Below are positions 9,277-21,012 of a stretch of 64,000 nt of DNA, one piece after another. Position 1 is the first letter of the stretch. Every line of letters starts with the position of its first letter. Below the pieces are notes generated by a model. That model saw only the letters and a list, made by a program, of their open reading frames with translations. It did no database searches and had not been told where the DNA came from. The DNA is taken from contig MELF01000035.1 of NCBI GenBank assembly GCA_001767525.1, positions 62,001 to 126,000 on the forward strand, in the 5' to 3' direction. Both the position numbers and the translations under genes were made by a program. The DNA is from Acidobacteria bacterium RIFCSPLOWO2_12_FULL_68_19. GTDB taxonomy: Bacteria > Acidobacteriota > Vicinamibacteria > Vicinamibacterales > UBA2999.

Positions 9277-10395
9277 TCAGAGGGGCGCTGTGGCCGCCGC
9301 GCCGGGATCTCGTGGTGTAGACACCGGCGCCGCGAAGAAGAAGCCCCCGACGATCTCGCGCAGTTCGGTCAGCGTGACGGCGCTGTTGACCCGCACGCGC
9401 AGGTGCGAGCCGCCGTCGAGCCCCTTCGAGTACCAGCTGCACAGCGCGCGGATCTTGTTGATCACCCAGCGGTCATGGCCGCGGGCTTCGCGCGCCCCCG
9501 ACCGGCTCTCGGCTCCCGGTGCGACGTGGCGGAATCCCTTGCGCTCGCCGGCGCGCTCGGTGCACAGCAGTTCGACATACTCGAGCAGGAATCGGCCGCG
9601 GTCGCCCAGGGTCGCCGCCCGCGGCGGCCGGCCGGCCCAGAGGTCGGCGGCCTGCGCCAGAATCCATGGATTGCGCAGCACGCCGCGGCCGACGAGCACG
9701 CCGCTGACACCGGTCGCGAGCCGCTCGACCGCCTGCTCGGGTTCCACGCAGTCGCCGCTCCCGAGCACGGGAATCGACACCTGCTCGGCGACACGCGACA
9801 CCAGCTCCCAGTCGGCGACACCGGTGTACGATTGCTCCGCGGTCCGGCCGTGAATGGCGACGGCGGCGGCGCCGGCGTCCTCGACGCGTCGCGCGAGATC
9901 CGCCGCATTCCGCGCGCGGTCGTTCCAGCCGGCGCGCATCTTCACGGTCACCGGGATCCGCACCGCCCGCGTCATCGCTCGAATGATGCTCGCGGCGTGC
10001 TCCGGCTCGCGCATCAGGCTGCAGCCGGCGCTGTGCCGGGCAATCTTCGGCACCGGGCAGCCCATGTTGACGTCGACGATGTCGGCGCCCATCCCTTCGA
10101 CGATTCGCGCCGCGGCCGCCATCTTCTGCGGATCGCCTCCGAAGATCTGGATCGAAACCGGCCGCTCCTCTTCGGTGTACTCCGCGTATTCGAGCGTGCG
10201 ATCGATGCCGCGCACGAGCCCCTCGGATGACACCATCTCGGTGACGACGAGGCCGCACCCGCCGTGGCGCTTGACCAGCCGGCGGAACGCGCTGTCGGTC
10301 ATCCCGGCCATGGGCGCGATCACGAACGGGCTTGCCAGCTCGACGGCGCCGATCTTCGTCCGCGACACAGTGAGCCCGAGGCCTGAGGCCGTCAT
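9277..10395 (-). CDS. dusB: tRNA-dihydrouridine synthase (DusB-like)
   Basis: A 372-residue FMN-dependent TIM-barrel enzyme that reduces uridines in the tRNA D-loop with NADPH. Visible are the flavin motif FVIAPMAGMTDSAFRRL, the catalytic C113 in DVNMGCPVPK, VKMRAGW, IHGRTAEQSYTG and the phosphate-binding GVLVGRGVLRNPW. The C-terminal helical domain carries an unusual polar stretch (about residues 295-315, GAESRSGAREARGHDR) where the family normally continues directly. It is the last gene of the leftward mfd-ppiC-nusG-dusB run, three bases after the NusG-like stop. Confidence 0.93.
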   Translation of the reverse strand: MTASGLGLTVSRTKIGAVELASPFVIAPMAGMTDSAFRRLVKRHGGCGLVVTEMVSSEGLVRGIDRTLEYAEYTEEERPVSIQIFGGDPQKMAAAARIVEGMGADIVDVNMGCPVPKIARHSAGCSLMREPEHAASIIRAMTRAVRIPVTVKMRAGWNDRARNAADLARRVEDAGAAAVAIHGRTAEQSYTGVADWELVSRVAEQVSIPVLGSGDCVEPEQAVERLATGVSGVLVGRGVLRNPWILAQAADLWAGRPPRAATLGDRGRFLLEYVELLCTERAGERKGFRHVAPGAESRSGAREARGHDRWVINKIRALCSWYSKGLDGGSHLRVRVNSAVTLTELREIVGGFFFAAPVSTPRDPGAAATAPL

Positions 10396-10398
10396 CGT

Positions 10399-10899
10399 TC
10401 AGTACGGCCGGACGTCGGAGGCGTCGACTTCGACGCTGACGGCCTGCCCGATCAGATCGACCGAGAGGACCAGTCGCGCGCGGGTTCCCTTGCGCACGAG
10501 GCGACCGGCCACGCCCTTGAGGGGGCCGTGGACGACTTCGGCCATCATGCCTTCCTTGATCAGGGGGCACGGATCGTAGGCGAGATCGCTCTCGACGAGC
10601 TGTCGGATCCCTTCGATCTCGTGTTCCGGGATCGACGCGGGCTCGCCCTCGAACGACACGATGTTGACCACTCCGGTGCACTTCAGGATCGGCAGGCGCT
10701 CGCGCGGATCGAAGCGCGCGAAGCAGTAGCCTGGGAAGAGCGGCCAATCGATCTTCTTCTTGCGATCCTTCCAGCGACTCCAGCGGGTGACGGTCGGCAG
10801 GAAGGTCTCGATGTGCTTCTGCTCGAGCTGCTTTCGCACCACCTGCTCGTGTCGCGAGCGGGTCCAGAGCGCGTACCAGGCGTCGGTCATCGCGGTCAT
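10399..10899 (-). CDS. NusG-like specialised antitermination factor (RfaH/UpxY type)
   Basis: A 166-residue NusG-family protein: an NGN domain beginning WYALWTRSRHEQVVRKQL, with WPLFPGYCFARFD, and a C-terminal KOW domain (VVHGPLKGVAGRLVRKG). It binds RNA polymerase and modulates pausing or termination. The gene is not beside secE or rplK, and the sequence is of the divergent paralogue type, so a specialised factor is likelier than the housekeeping NusG. The ATG at 10899 overlaps the ppiC stop as ATGA; a second ATG at 10890 is possible. Its operon lies downstream of O-antigen export genes, a usual target class for such paralogues. Confidence 0.85.
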   Translation of the reverse strand: MTAMTDAWYALWTRSRHEQVVRKQLEQKHIETFLPTVTRWSRWKDRKKKIDWPLFPGYCFARFDPRERLPILKCTGVVNIVSFEGEPASIPEHEIEGIRQLVESDLAYDPCPLIKEGMMAEVVHGPLKGVAGRLVRKGTRARLVLSVDLIGQAVSVEVDASDVRPY

Positions 10900-11942
10900 C
10901 CCGCCAGCGTCTTTCGCCGTTCCGCGAGCGCTTGCTCGTACGCTTTCCGCAACTCCTCGTTGCGCCACGTGATCGTCGCCTGGCTCCGAAGCCTTTCGAG
11001 ATACTTGAGCCGTTCGGCCGCCATCTTGTCGCTCCCCACCTTGTTGCTGATGTCGGCGCGCGCGTCCTCGAAGCCGCGGATCTTCGCCTCGGTGCGCGAC
11101 TCGAGCTTGAGGATCTGGTAGCCCCGCGAGGCGCGGGTCACCCCGGTCAGGTCGCCCAGCTTCATCGTGCCGAGCTGCGCCTGCAGTGCGTCGGCGAGCT
11201 CGCTCACCCGGATGGGGCCGATCAGCCCGCCGTTCGCCTTCGACGGCGCGTCGGAGTATTCGGCCGCCAGCCTCGGGAACGGCTCGCCCGCCAGCAGCCG
11301 TTTCCGCACCGCTTCCGCTTCCTCTTTCGCCTCGTCGTCCTGCGCGACGTTGATTCCCTTCTCGGTGACTGGCACCTCGACGAGGATCTCCCGCAGCGTC
11401 ACTTCGGACGGCGTGGTGAACTCGTCCTTGTGCGCGTCATAGTAGGCGCGCGCCTCGGCCTCGGTGATGCTGATCTTGTCGGCCACGTCGCGCCGCTGCG
11501 CCTCGGAGGCGAGCATCTGCCGTTCCAGCGCCCGGCGCAGATCGGGCATCGTCATCCCTTCCTGTTTGAGCGCCGCCTGGAATTGCTCCTCGCTCTCGAT
11601 GTTGTTCGACTTCTTGATGTTCTCGACGATGCTCTTGAACTGCTCCTCGCCGAGCACGAGGCCGAGCTCGCGCCCCCGCTGTATCAGCAGCAGTTCGTCC
11701 ACCGCGTCGAGAATGAGCTGCGGCGTCACCTGGGCGATGGCGGTCCTGAGCGCCGGGCTGTCCGGCGTCACGTTGGCCAGTTCCGGCCGCCCGCGCAGGA
11801 CGGCCACTTGCCGCTGTTCGAACTCGGTCTTCGTCAGGATGTCGCCGTTGACGTTGACGAGCACCTGCTCGATGATTTCCGCCCCGAGTGCGACGGTCAC
11901 GGTGGAGAGCAGCACGGCGACGACGACGCTTCGCTTGAACAT
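10896..11942 (-). CDS. periplasmic SurA/PpiC-type peptidyl-prolyl isomerase
   Basis: A 348-residue exported chaperone. A signal peptide (MFKRSVVVAVLLSTVTVALG, cleavage near AE) is followed by a SurA-N-like helical domain (VNVNGDILTKTEFEQRQVAV) and a parvulin domain (EVTLREILVEVP, EPFPRLAAEYSDAPSKANGG, GLIGPIRVSEL). It should help fold outer-membrane and periplasmic proteins. The ATG at 11942 was preferred to one at 11966 because AGGAA lies at suitable distance and the signal peptide starts there. It follows mfd by 25 bp and is coupled to the NusG-like gene. Confidence 0.9.
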   Translation of the reverse strand: MFKRSVVVAVLLSTVTVALGAEIIEQVLVNVNGDILTKTEFEQRQVAVLRGRPELANVTPDSPALRTAIAQVTPQLILDAVDELLLIQRGRELGLVLGEEQFKSIVENIKKSNNIESEEQFQAALKQEGMTMPDLRRALERQMLASEAQRRDVADKISITEAEARAYYDAHKDEFTTPSEVTLREILVEVPVTEKGINVAQDDEAKEEAEAVRKRLLAGEPFPRLAAEYSDAPSKANGGLIGPIRVSELADALQAQLGTMKLGDLTGVTRASRGYQILKLESRTEAKIRGFEDARADISNKVGSDKMAAERLKYLERLRSQATITWRNEELRKAYEQALAERRKTLAG

Positions 11943-11967
11943 CAGCAATTCCTGCAGAATCAACATC

Positions 11968-14900
11968 TTAACTCAACCGCTCCAGCAGGCTTTCCAGACG
12001 CGGGAACATGCCCCCTTCCCCGCGCGGATCCCGTTGAGGTTTCCGCAGGATCTCGTCCTTCGTGAAGCCCGCCGCCACCACGCCCGCCGTGGCACGGGCG
12101 GTCCACCAGCTGGTGTCCGCGCCCTCCCTGCGGACGCCTGAAGGCCTCCGGCCGCCATCGTCGGCCTCCAGGTCGAGCTTCAGGGACGCCGGCGGCGCCA
12201 GCATGGCGCCGGGGTGCTCCTGCACGACCCTGATGAGGCGCACCGGATCGACCTTCGCCATGGGCCTGAACTTGATGACGACGAGCCGGTCCTCCCGGTC
12301 GATCGTCTCGATCCCGAGCCGGTCGGCGGCGATCCGGATGCGCCCGTACTCGGCGAGGTTGAGGAGGGAGTCGGGTGGAGGCCCGTAGCGGTCGCGAACT
12401 TCCTCGAGAATCCCTTCGATCTCCGCTCCCGTACGCGAGGCAGCCACCCGACGGTAGACCGTCAGCCGCTGGTTCATGTCCGGGATGTAGTCCGCGTCGA
12501 TCTTGAGATCGACGCGGAGGTTCACCGTCGCGCGGACCTCCTCGTCGATCTCCTCGCCCTTCAGCTCACGGACCGCTTCTTCGAGCAGCTTCATGTACAT
12601 TTCGAAGCCGACCGCCTCGATATGGCCGCTCTGCTCGCCGCCGAGCAGGTTGCCCGCACCGCGGATCTCGAGATCGAGCGCCGCCACGCGGAAGCCGCTG
12701 CCGAGATCGCTGAACTCCTTGATCGCCGCCAGCCGCTTCCGCGCCACCGGCGCCAGTGACTCCTGCGGCGGAACGAGCAGATAGGCGAAGGCGGGCCGAT
12801 CGGATCGGCCCACGCGCCCGCGGAGCTGGTAGAGCTGCGAGAGGCCGTGCCGGTCCGCCCGGTTGACGATAATCGTGTTGGCATTCGGAATGTCGAGCCC
12901 GTTCTCGACGATCGTCGTGGCAAGCAGCACGTCGTACTTGCGGTCGACGAAGCCGAGCATCGCCCGCTCCAGTTCCTCCTCGCTCATCTGCCCGTGCCCC
13001 ACGACCACCTTCGCCTCCGGCACCAGGCGCTGGAGCAGGTTCCCGATGGCAGAGATCGACTCCACGCGGTTGTGCACGAAGTAGACCTGCCCGCCCCGCG
13101 CCATCTCGTTGCGGATGGCGCGTTCGATCACCGACGCGTCGAACTTGACCACGTTGGTCTGAATCGACAGGCGATCCTTCGGCGGCGTCTCGATGATCGA
13201 CATGTCGCGAATGCCGACGAGCGACATGTTCAGGGTGCGCGGAATCGGCGTCGCGGTCATCGTCAGCACGTCGACCTTCTTCCGGAGCTGCTTGATCCGC
13301 TCCTTGTGCGCCACGCCGAACCGCTGCTCCTCGTCGACGATGAGCAGGCCCAGATCCTTGAACGTCACGTCCTTCGAGAGCAGCCGATGCGTGCCGACGA
13401 TGATGTCGACCCGGCCGGAGGCGAGCTCCGATAGGACCCGGGTGATCTCCTGCCGCGTTCGGAAGCGGCTCACCATGTCGACGGTGACCGGGAAGCCGGC
13501 GAACCGATCGCGCAGCGTCTTGAGGTGCTGGAAGGCGAGCACGGTGGTCGGCGCGAGGAAGGCGACCTGCTTGCCGTCCATCATCGCCTTGAACGCGGCG
13601 CGCATGGCGACCTCCGTCTTGCCGTAGCCGACGTCGCCGCAGAGCAGCCGGTCCATCGGCGTCGGTCCTTCCATGTCCTTCTTGATGTCGGCGATCGCGG
13701 CGGTCTGATCGGGCGTCAGCTCGTACGGAAAGGCGTCCTCGAACTCCTCCTGCCAGTGCGTATCCGCAGCGAACGCGTGTCCCGGCACCGCTTTGCGCTG
13801 CGCGTAGAGCTTGAGCAGCTCCTCCGCCATGTCGCGCATCGCCTTCTTGACGCGTGACTTCGCTCGTTCCCACGAGGTCCCGCCCAGTCGATCCAGGGCT
13901 GGCCGCGCGCCTCCCGTGTACTTCTGGACCAGGTCGAGGCGCTCGACCGGCACGAAGAGCTTGTCGTCGCCGGCGTACCGCAGCTCGAGGAACTCCTGCG
14001 GCGCGTCGGAGGTGCCGCGGACGCCCAGCTGTCTGAGCCCGACGAATTCGCCGATGCCATGGTCGACGTGGACGACCAGGTCGCCGGCCTTCAAATCGCG
14101 CAGGTCCGAGAGAAATGCCCGGGCGACGCCGGACCGCCTCTCGGCGGCGCGACGCTCCTCCTCGAACACGTCGGTCTCCGCGTAGAGCTGAAGCGCCGCG
14201 TCGGCGAGGCGGAATCCGCGCGACAACGAGCCGACCGCAACGAACGTCGATGCCGCGTGCGCGTCTTCGGCACGCTCCACCGGCACGGCGACGATCTCGT
14301 ACTCCTGCAGAATCTCGACCGTGCGCTCGGCCCGGCCGTGGCTGTCGGCGACGACGAGCACCGTATCGCCGCGCCGGCGTGCGTCGCGGACATCGGCGAT
14401 CCAGTCGGGCACGCGGCCGCGGAACTCCCTCGCCGGCTGACACGAGACGTGGTGTGCGCCTTCCTCGACCGCGAGCTCCTCGAGCCGCGGCGCGCCGCGA
14501 AGACGGCTTTCGACCTCTTCCCACGTCAGGAACGCCTCGTCGGGGGGCGCGGCGGCCACGTGGCCGCGCGCCGCGGCGTCGCCGTAGCTCGACTCGAGCT
14601 GGCCGCGCACCTTGCGCGCCTGGTCGTCCACCTGCTCGTACTCGGAGACGAGGAGCCGCACGCCGCGCGCCGCGGCGAGAACATCGATGACGGACACGGT
14701 CGCCGGCTCGTCGTCGAAGCGCTCGCGCAGCGGCACGACGAGCACCTGATCGATCGCCGCGGTGGACCGCTGGCTCGACGGATTGAACCGCCGCAGCGAC
14801 TCCACCATGTCGCCGACGAACTCGATCCGGACCGGCTCGGCGGCGGCGGCCGGAAAGATGTCCACGATGCCGCCGCGGATTGTGAACGCGCCGTGCTCGT

Positions 14901-15432
14901 CCACTGGATCCTCGAGGGTGAAGCCCCCGTCCGTGAGCAGATCGGCCAGCGCCTGCGGCTCGATCTCGGTGCCCACCCTGATGGCGAGGGCCGCCCGCAG
15001 CAGCCGTTCGGGCGGGCTGACGCGGGGCAGCAGTGCGGCCGCCGACGCGACGACCAGGCGGACCGCCTCGGTGGCCGCGGCGTGGAGCGCCCGTGCGCGT
15101 GCCGCGGCGACGCGGAAGTGAGGGGTCATCCCGCGGTACGGATCGACCTGCAGCGAGGGGAACGGCAGCACCGCCTGTTCGGCCGCTAGGTCAGAGGCGC
15201 CTTCGAGCGCGGCGTAGAAGAACCGGGCGTCACCGGTCAATTGGTCCACGTCCTTGTCGGTCGGCGCCACGAGCACGGTCACCGTCGAGGCGGCCCGGGC
15301 GGCGGCCACCGCAGCGAGCGCTTTCGCGCTCGGCGACAGCCCGGCCGTAATCGGCGCGGGCTCTTCCAGAGCCGCCCGGGCGGCGGCCTGGCTGAACAGC
15401 GCGCGCAGCGTCAGGGACGCGGTGGTGGCCAC
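11968..15432 (-). CDS. mfd: transcription-repair coupling factor
   Basis: A 1154-residue ATPase of full family length. It has UvrB-homology domains at the N-terminus, a CarD-like RNA polymerase interaction domain ([20 protein letters not shown]), RecG-like helicase motifs (Walker [57 protein letters not shown]) and a TRCF C-terminal domain. It removes RNA polymerase stalled at lesions and recruits UvrA. The ATG at 15432 gives the normal N-terminus. It leads the mfd-ppiC-nusG-dusB group, 73 bp after hldE2. Confidence 0.97.
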   Translation of the reverse strand: MATTASLTLRALFSQAAARAALEEPAPITAGLSPSAKALAAVAAARAASTVTVLVAPTDKDVDQLTGDARFFYAALEGASDLAAEQAVLPFPSLQVDPYRGMTPHFRVAAARARALHAAATEAVRLVVASAAALLPRVSPPERLLRAALAIRVGTEIEPQALADLLTDGGFTLEDPVDEHGAFTIRGGIVDIFPAAAAEPVRIEFVGDMVESLRRFNPSSQRSTAAIDQVLVVPLRERFDDEPATVSVIDVLAAARGVRLLVSEYEQVDDQARKVRGQLESSYGDAAARGHVAAAPPDEAFLTWEEVESRLRGAPRLEELAVEEGAHHVSCQPAREFRGRVPDWIADVRDARRRGDTVLVVADSHGRAERTVEILQEYEIVAVPVERAEDAHAASTFVAVGSLSRGFRLADAALQLYAETDVFEEERRAAERRSGVARAFLSDLRDLKAGDLVVHVDHGIGEFVGLRQLGVRGTSDAPQEFLELRYAGDDKLFVPVERLDLVQKYTGGARPALDRLGGTSWERAKSRVKKAMRDMAEELLKLYAQRKAVPGHAFAADTHWQEEFEDAFPYELTPDQTAAIADIKKDMEGPTPMDRLLCGDVGYGKTEVAMRAAFKAMMDGKQVAFLAPTTVLAFQHLKTLRDRFAGFPVTVDMVSRFRTRQEITRVLSELASGRVDIIVGTHRLLSKDVTFKDLGLLIVDEEQRFGVAHKERIKQLRKKVDVLTMTATPIPRTLNMSLVGIRDMSIIETPPKDRLSIQTNVVKFDASVIERAIRNEMARGGQVYFVHNRVESISAIGNLLQRLVPEAKVVVGHGQMSEEELERAMLGFVDRKYDVLLATTIVENGLDIPNANTIIVNRADRHGLSQLYQLRGRVGRSDRPAFAYLLVPPQESLAPVARKRLAAIKEFSDLGSGFRVAALDLEIRGAGNLLGGEQSGHIEAVGFEMYMKLLEEAVRELKGEEIDEEVRATVNLRVDLKIDADYIPDMNQRLTVYRRVAASRTGAEIEGILEEVRDRYGPPPDSLLNLAEYGRIRIAADRLGIETIDREDRLVVIKFRPMAKVDPVRLIRVVQEHPGAMLAPPASLKLDLEADDGGRRPSGVRREGADTSWWTARATAGVVAAGFTKDEILRKPQRDPRGEGGMFPRLESLLERLS

Positions 15433-15505
15433 TGATCGTACATGCCGAGAGGCCCACCTCCGGGCGTCCCGGGGGTGAGCGATTCCTCATTGTCACATAC
15501 GCCCG

Positions 15506-15991
15506 CTAGCGGCGTATCTTGCGGATCAGCTGGGACGTCGAGTACCCCGGTGAGAGCGCGACGCGCTCGACGCGCCCGCCGCGCGCCTCGACAATGTCGC
15601 GGCCGACGATGTCGTCGGGGCCCCAGTCGGCGCCCTTGACCAGGATATCGGGCTGGACCGCGCTGATGATGGCGTGCGGCGTCTCCTCGTCGAAGATCGT
15701 CACGGCGTCCACCGACGCCAGCGCGAGCAGTACTTCGCCGCGCTCCTGCGCGGAGTTCACCGGCCGATCGGGGCCCTTGATCGCGCGGACGGACCGGTCC
15801 GAGTTGATGCCGACGACGAGCGCGTCGCCCAGCGCGCGGGCCTCTTGCAGGTACCGGACGTGCCCGGGGTGCAACAGGTCGAAGACGCCGTTGGTGAAGA
15901 CGACTCTGCCGCCGGCGGTGCGCACGCGGCCGGCAAACGCGGCGGCTTCCTCCCGCGCCAGCACGCCGGGGCGGCGGGCCGGCCTGCTCAC
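15506..15991 (-). CDS. hldE2: D-glycero-beta-D-manno-heptose 1-phosphate adenylyltransferase
   Basis: A 161-residue cytidylyltransferase-fold enzyme equivalent to the second domain of HldE (RfaE). It carries VVFTNGVFDLLHPGHVRYLQ with the HxGH nucleotidyl-transfer motif, GINSDRSVRAIKG and the C-terminal YSTSQLIRKI. It activates heptose 1-phosphate with ATP for LPS core synthesis; a closely related fold handles glycerol-3-phosphate, but the match is better to HldE-C. The kinase domain is absent and must be encoded elsewhere. The GTG at 15991 overlaps the wzt stop as GTGA. Confidence 0.9.
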   Translation of the reverse strand: MSRPARRPGVLAREEAAAFAGRVRTAGGRVVFTNGVFDLLHPGHVRYLQEARALGDALVVGINSDRSVRAIKGPDRPVNSAQERGEVLLALASVDAVTIFDEETPHAIISAVQPDILVKGADWGPDDIVGRDIVEARGGRVERVALSPGYSTSQLIRKIRR

Positions 15992-17370
15992 GGCTGCAGT
16001 CCGCTGATGCGGATCCCGCCAGAAAAGGTCCACCGGTGCGGCGGCCGGAAGATGCCCGCTTCTCGCAGCCGCGAGGTCACGCGAACCGTGTAGAGCAGGC
16101 GGTGGTAGTCGTACGCCGCGCCGTTCTCGCGGTGCACCGCGACGTCGAGCTTGTAGGAGCCCTCGACCAGATCGAGCCGATCGATCGCAAACCGCACCTC
16201 GCCGGCGCCGGCGAGCGATCCGGCCGTCGCGCCTTCGATCTTGGTATTGGTGCCGTAGCAGCAGACGCCCTCCGCGTTGAAGATGCCGACGCCGAACACG
16301 AGGTCGGTGACCGGCTGATTCGCGCGCACCTGCAGCCGGATCTCGAGCGGGTTGCCCGACGGGAACACGTGCGCGGGACGGCCGTCGCCGCCGACGAACT
16401 CGACGCCGATGATCTCGACCTCGCGCGAGCCCCAGCGCCCTTCGATCGCCTTGAACATATCGGGGGGCTCGTTGCCGGAATCCGGGGTCCTGGATCCGGG
16501 ATGGGTGGGTTCATGGTTCTCGGGTTCTGCGTTCACGGGTTCCGGGATCATCGGTTCGGGGCTCACGGCCTCGGCCGCCGGCATCGCCACGGGCGTCCGG
16601 GCGAGCGCCACGTCTTCGGCCCGGGCGACGTCTTGCAGATAGTCATCGACGACCCGCCGGGGATCGCCTTGCGTGCGGACCACTCCAGCGTCGAGCCAGA
16701 GCGCCTCGTCGCAGAAGCGCGTCACCAGGTCGAGCGAGTGGGTGACGAGGAGCACCGTGCGGCCGCGCCGGCGGAACTCGGCGAACTTGTCGAGGCACTT
16801 GTGGGTGAACGCCTCGTCGCCGACCGCGAGCACCTCGTCGACGAGCAGCACGTCTGGATCGACGTGAATCGCCACGGCGAAGCCGAGCCGCATGTACATC
16901 CCGGAGGAGTACGTCTTGACCGGTTCGTCGATGAACCGCTCGATCTCGGCAAATCCGACGATCTCGTCGAACCGGGCGGCAATCTCCCGTTTGCTCAAGC
17001 CGAGCATCATGCCGTTGATGTAGACGTTCTCGCGGCCGGAGATCTCCGGATGGAAGCCCGCGCCGAGCTCGATCAGGGCCGAGACGCGCCCGCGCACGGT
17101 CACGGCGCCTTCGGTTGGACGGCCGATTCCCGCAATCAGCTTGAGCATCGTGCTCTTGCCCGACCCGTTGCGCCCCACGATCCCGAAGGTCCGGCCCGCC
17201 GCCACCTCGAACGACACGCCCCGGAGCGCGTCGAACGTCTCGTCGGGGCGCAGGTCCCGCAGCAGCCGCCCCCCGAGAAGCGCGCTCTTCAGCGTCCCGA
17301 ACTGCTTGCGCCGGCCGTACCGGCGGTACGTCTTGCGGACGCCGCGCACCTCGACCGCGGCCTCCCTCAC
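15988..17370 (-). CDS. wzt: O-antigen/polysaccharide ABC exporter ATPase with Wzt C-domain
   Basis: A 460-residue ATPase. The nucleotide-binding domain (about 1-245) has Walker A GRNGSGKST, the signature YSSGMYMRLGFA, Walker B VLLVDEVLAVGD and an H-loop VTHS. After a tandem-repeat Pro/Glu linker comes a Wzt-C beta-sandwich (about 315-450), which in family members binds the cap of the finished glycan. The GTG at 17370 overlaps the wzm stop (GTGA); the frame is open upstream but there it is antisense-like and contained in wzm. With wzm it should export an undecaprenyl-linked O-polysaccharide across the inner membrane. Confidence 0.93.
   Translation of the reverse strand: MREAAVEVRGVRKTYRRYGRRKQFGTLKSALLGGRLLRDLRPDETFDALRGVSFEVAAGRTFGIVGRNGSGKSTMLKLIAGIGRPTEGAVTVRGRVSALIELGAGFHPEISGRENVYINGMMLGLSKREIAARFDEIVGFAEIERFIDEPVKTYSSGMYMRLGFAVAIHVDPDVLLVDEVLAVGDEAFTHKCLDKFAEFRRRGRTVLLVTHSLDLVTRFCDEALWLDAGVVRTQGDPRRVVDDYLQDVARAEDVALARTPVAMPAAEAVSPEPMIPEPVNAEPENHEPTHPGSRTPDSGNEPPDMFKAIEGRWGSREVEIIGVEFVGGDGRPAHVFPSGNPLEIRLQVRANQPVTDLVFGVGIFNAEGVCCYGTNTKIEGATAGSLAGAGEVRFAIDRLDLVEGSYKLDVAVHRENGAAYDYHRLLYTVRVTSRLREAGIFRPPHRWTFSGGIRISGLQP
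16508..16567. repeat. 15-bp x 4 tandem repeat encoding E-P pentapeptides
   Basis: GGTTC-type pentamers begin at 16508, 16515, 16523, 16530, 16538, 16545 (as GGATC) and 16553, a strict 7.5-bp half period, so four 15-bp units. On the coding strand they give EPxxx pentapeptides (EPMIP, EPVNA, EPENH, EPTHP) forming the linker between the ATPase and glycan-binding domains of Wzt. Confidence 0.7.
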
Positions 17371-18161
17371 ACTTCCTCCGCGAGCGTATCGCGCAGGCGA
17401 TCGAAGACGAAGTAGCCGAACGCGAACACGCCCAGCGAACCCGCCGCGAGCGCCAGCAGTCGCGGCCACGCGGTGAACGGCCCGGCGTGGAAGAGCACCT
17501 CCTGGTACGACACCGCGAGATGCGTGAACGGGTTCAGGGTGAGGAAGCCGCGTACCGACGAGGGCGCCTGCGACAGGGCATAGATGATGGGGGTCGCGAA
17601 GAACCAGAGCGTCAGCAGATTCGACAGCAGATCGCGGATGTCGCGGAAGTGCACGGCCAGCGCCGAGAGCAGGAGCGCGAGGCCCAGCGTCAACAGCAAC
17701 TGCACGAGCACGACAACGGGAAACCATACGAGATCGCCGGCGACGATCGGCACGCCGTAGTACACGAGGAACGCCGCCAGGATCGGCAGCCCGAAGCAGA
17801 AGTGCATCAGCCCGGCGAGCACCGTCACGATCGGCAGCACCTCCGCCGGAAAGAGCACCTTTCGAATCAGGTTGCCTCCGGCGATCAGCACGTTCGACGC
17901 CTCGAGGAGAGACGAGGAGAACCAACTCCAGGGGAGGATGCCGCAGAAGAGGAACAGCGCGAACGGCTCGAGCTCCCTCGGATGGACGTCGGGCAGCACC
18001 ACCGTGAACACGAACGTGTAGACGAGCAGCAGCAGGAGCGGATTGACGAACGACCAGAAGAAGCCGAGCACCGACCCGCGGTAGCGTGCCTTCAGCTCGC
18101 GGGCCACGAGGCTCTGGATGAGCGCGCGATAGCGAAAGAGCTGTCTGAGACTCGAGAACAA
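17367..18161 (-). CDS. wzm: O-antigen/polysaccharide ABC-2 exporter permease
   Basis: A 264-residue integral inner-membrane protein of the ABC-2 type with about six hydrophobic helices; LVARELKARYRGSVLGFFWS is the typical amphipathic N-terminal segment, and FFATPIIY and LNPFTHL are characteristic later motifs. It pairs with the coupled Wzt ATPase. The only plausible start is TTG at 18161 (no ATG or GTG nearby upstream), which begins family homology. It is separated from atpC by 30 bp and may be read from the ATP synthase transcript. Confidence 0.92.
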   Translation of the reverse strand: MFSSLRQLFRYRALIQSLVARELKARYRGSVLGFFWSFVNPLLLLLVYTFVFTVVLPDVHPRELEPFALFLFCGILPWSWFSSSLLEASNVLIAGGNLIRKVLFPAEVLPIVTVLAGLMHFCFGLPILAAFLVYYGVPIVAGDLVWFPVVVLVQLLLTLGLALLLSALAVHFRDIRDLLSNLLTLWFFATPIIYALSQAPSSVRGFLTLNPFTHLAVSYQEVLFHAGPFTAWPRLLALAAGSLGVFAFGYFVFDRLRDTLAEEV

Positions 18162-18191
18162 TGTCGGGGTCAGGGGATCCTAACCCCTCCT

Positions 18192-18613
18192 TTATACCCG
18201 CGTCCGGGCGCGAGTGGCCACCTGCAGGCGGATGAGCGCCTTCATCAGCGCAATCCGGGCGCGCTCGAAATCGAGGTCCGCGGATGGGCGCGCCAGCCGC
18301 TCCTCGGCGCGCTTCCTGGCCGCGTCTGCACGCGCGACGTCGATCTCGTGCGCCCGCTCGGCGATATGGGCCAGCACCGTCACGCGGTCGGGAAGCACTT
18401 CGACGAAGCCGCCGACGATCGCCACGTGGTGCCGCTCCTGCCCGATTCGGTACCAGAGCTCGCCCACCTTGAGCGTGGCGAGCAGCGGCGTGTGACCCGG
18501 CAGCACGCCCAAGTACCCTTCCGCGCCTGGCAGCTGGATCTCATCGACCTCCTCGCGGACGAGCGCGCGATCGGGAGTGACGATCTCGAGGAGCAGCCTG
18601 GTCGGCAGGGCCA

Positions 18614-18614
<1 letters not shown>
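18192..18614 (-). CDS. atpC: ATP synthase epsilon subunit
   Basis: A 140-residue F1 subunit with the N-terminal beta-sandwich (LLLEIVTPDRALVREEVDEI, GAEGYLGVLPGHTPLLATLK) and the C-terminal helical hairpin (RADAARKRAEERL). It belongs to the central stalk and restrains ATP hydrolysis. Its ATG overlaps the atpD stop (TGATG). Last gene of the F1 group. Confidence 0.95.
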
Positions 18615-20997
<2,383 letters not shown>

Positions 20998-21012
20998 CGG
21001 CGGTTCGACGCG

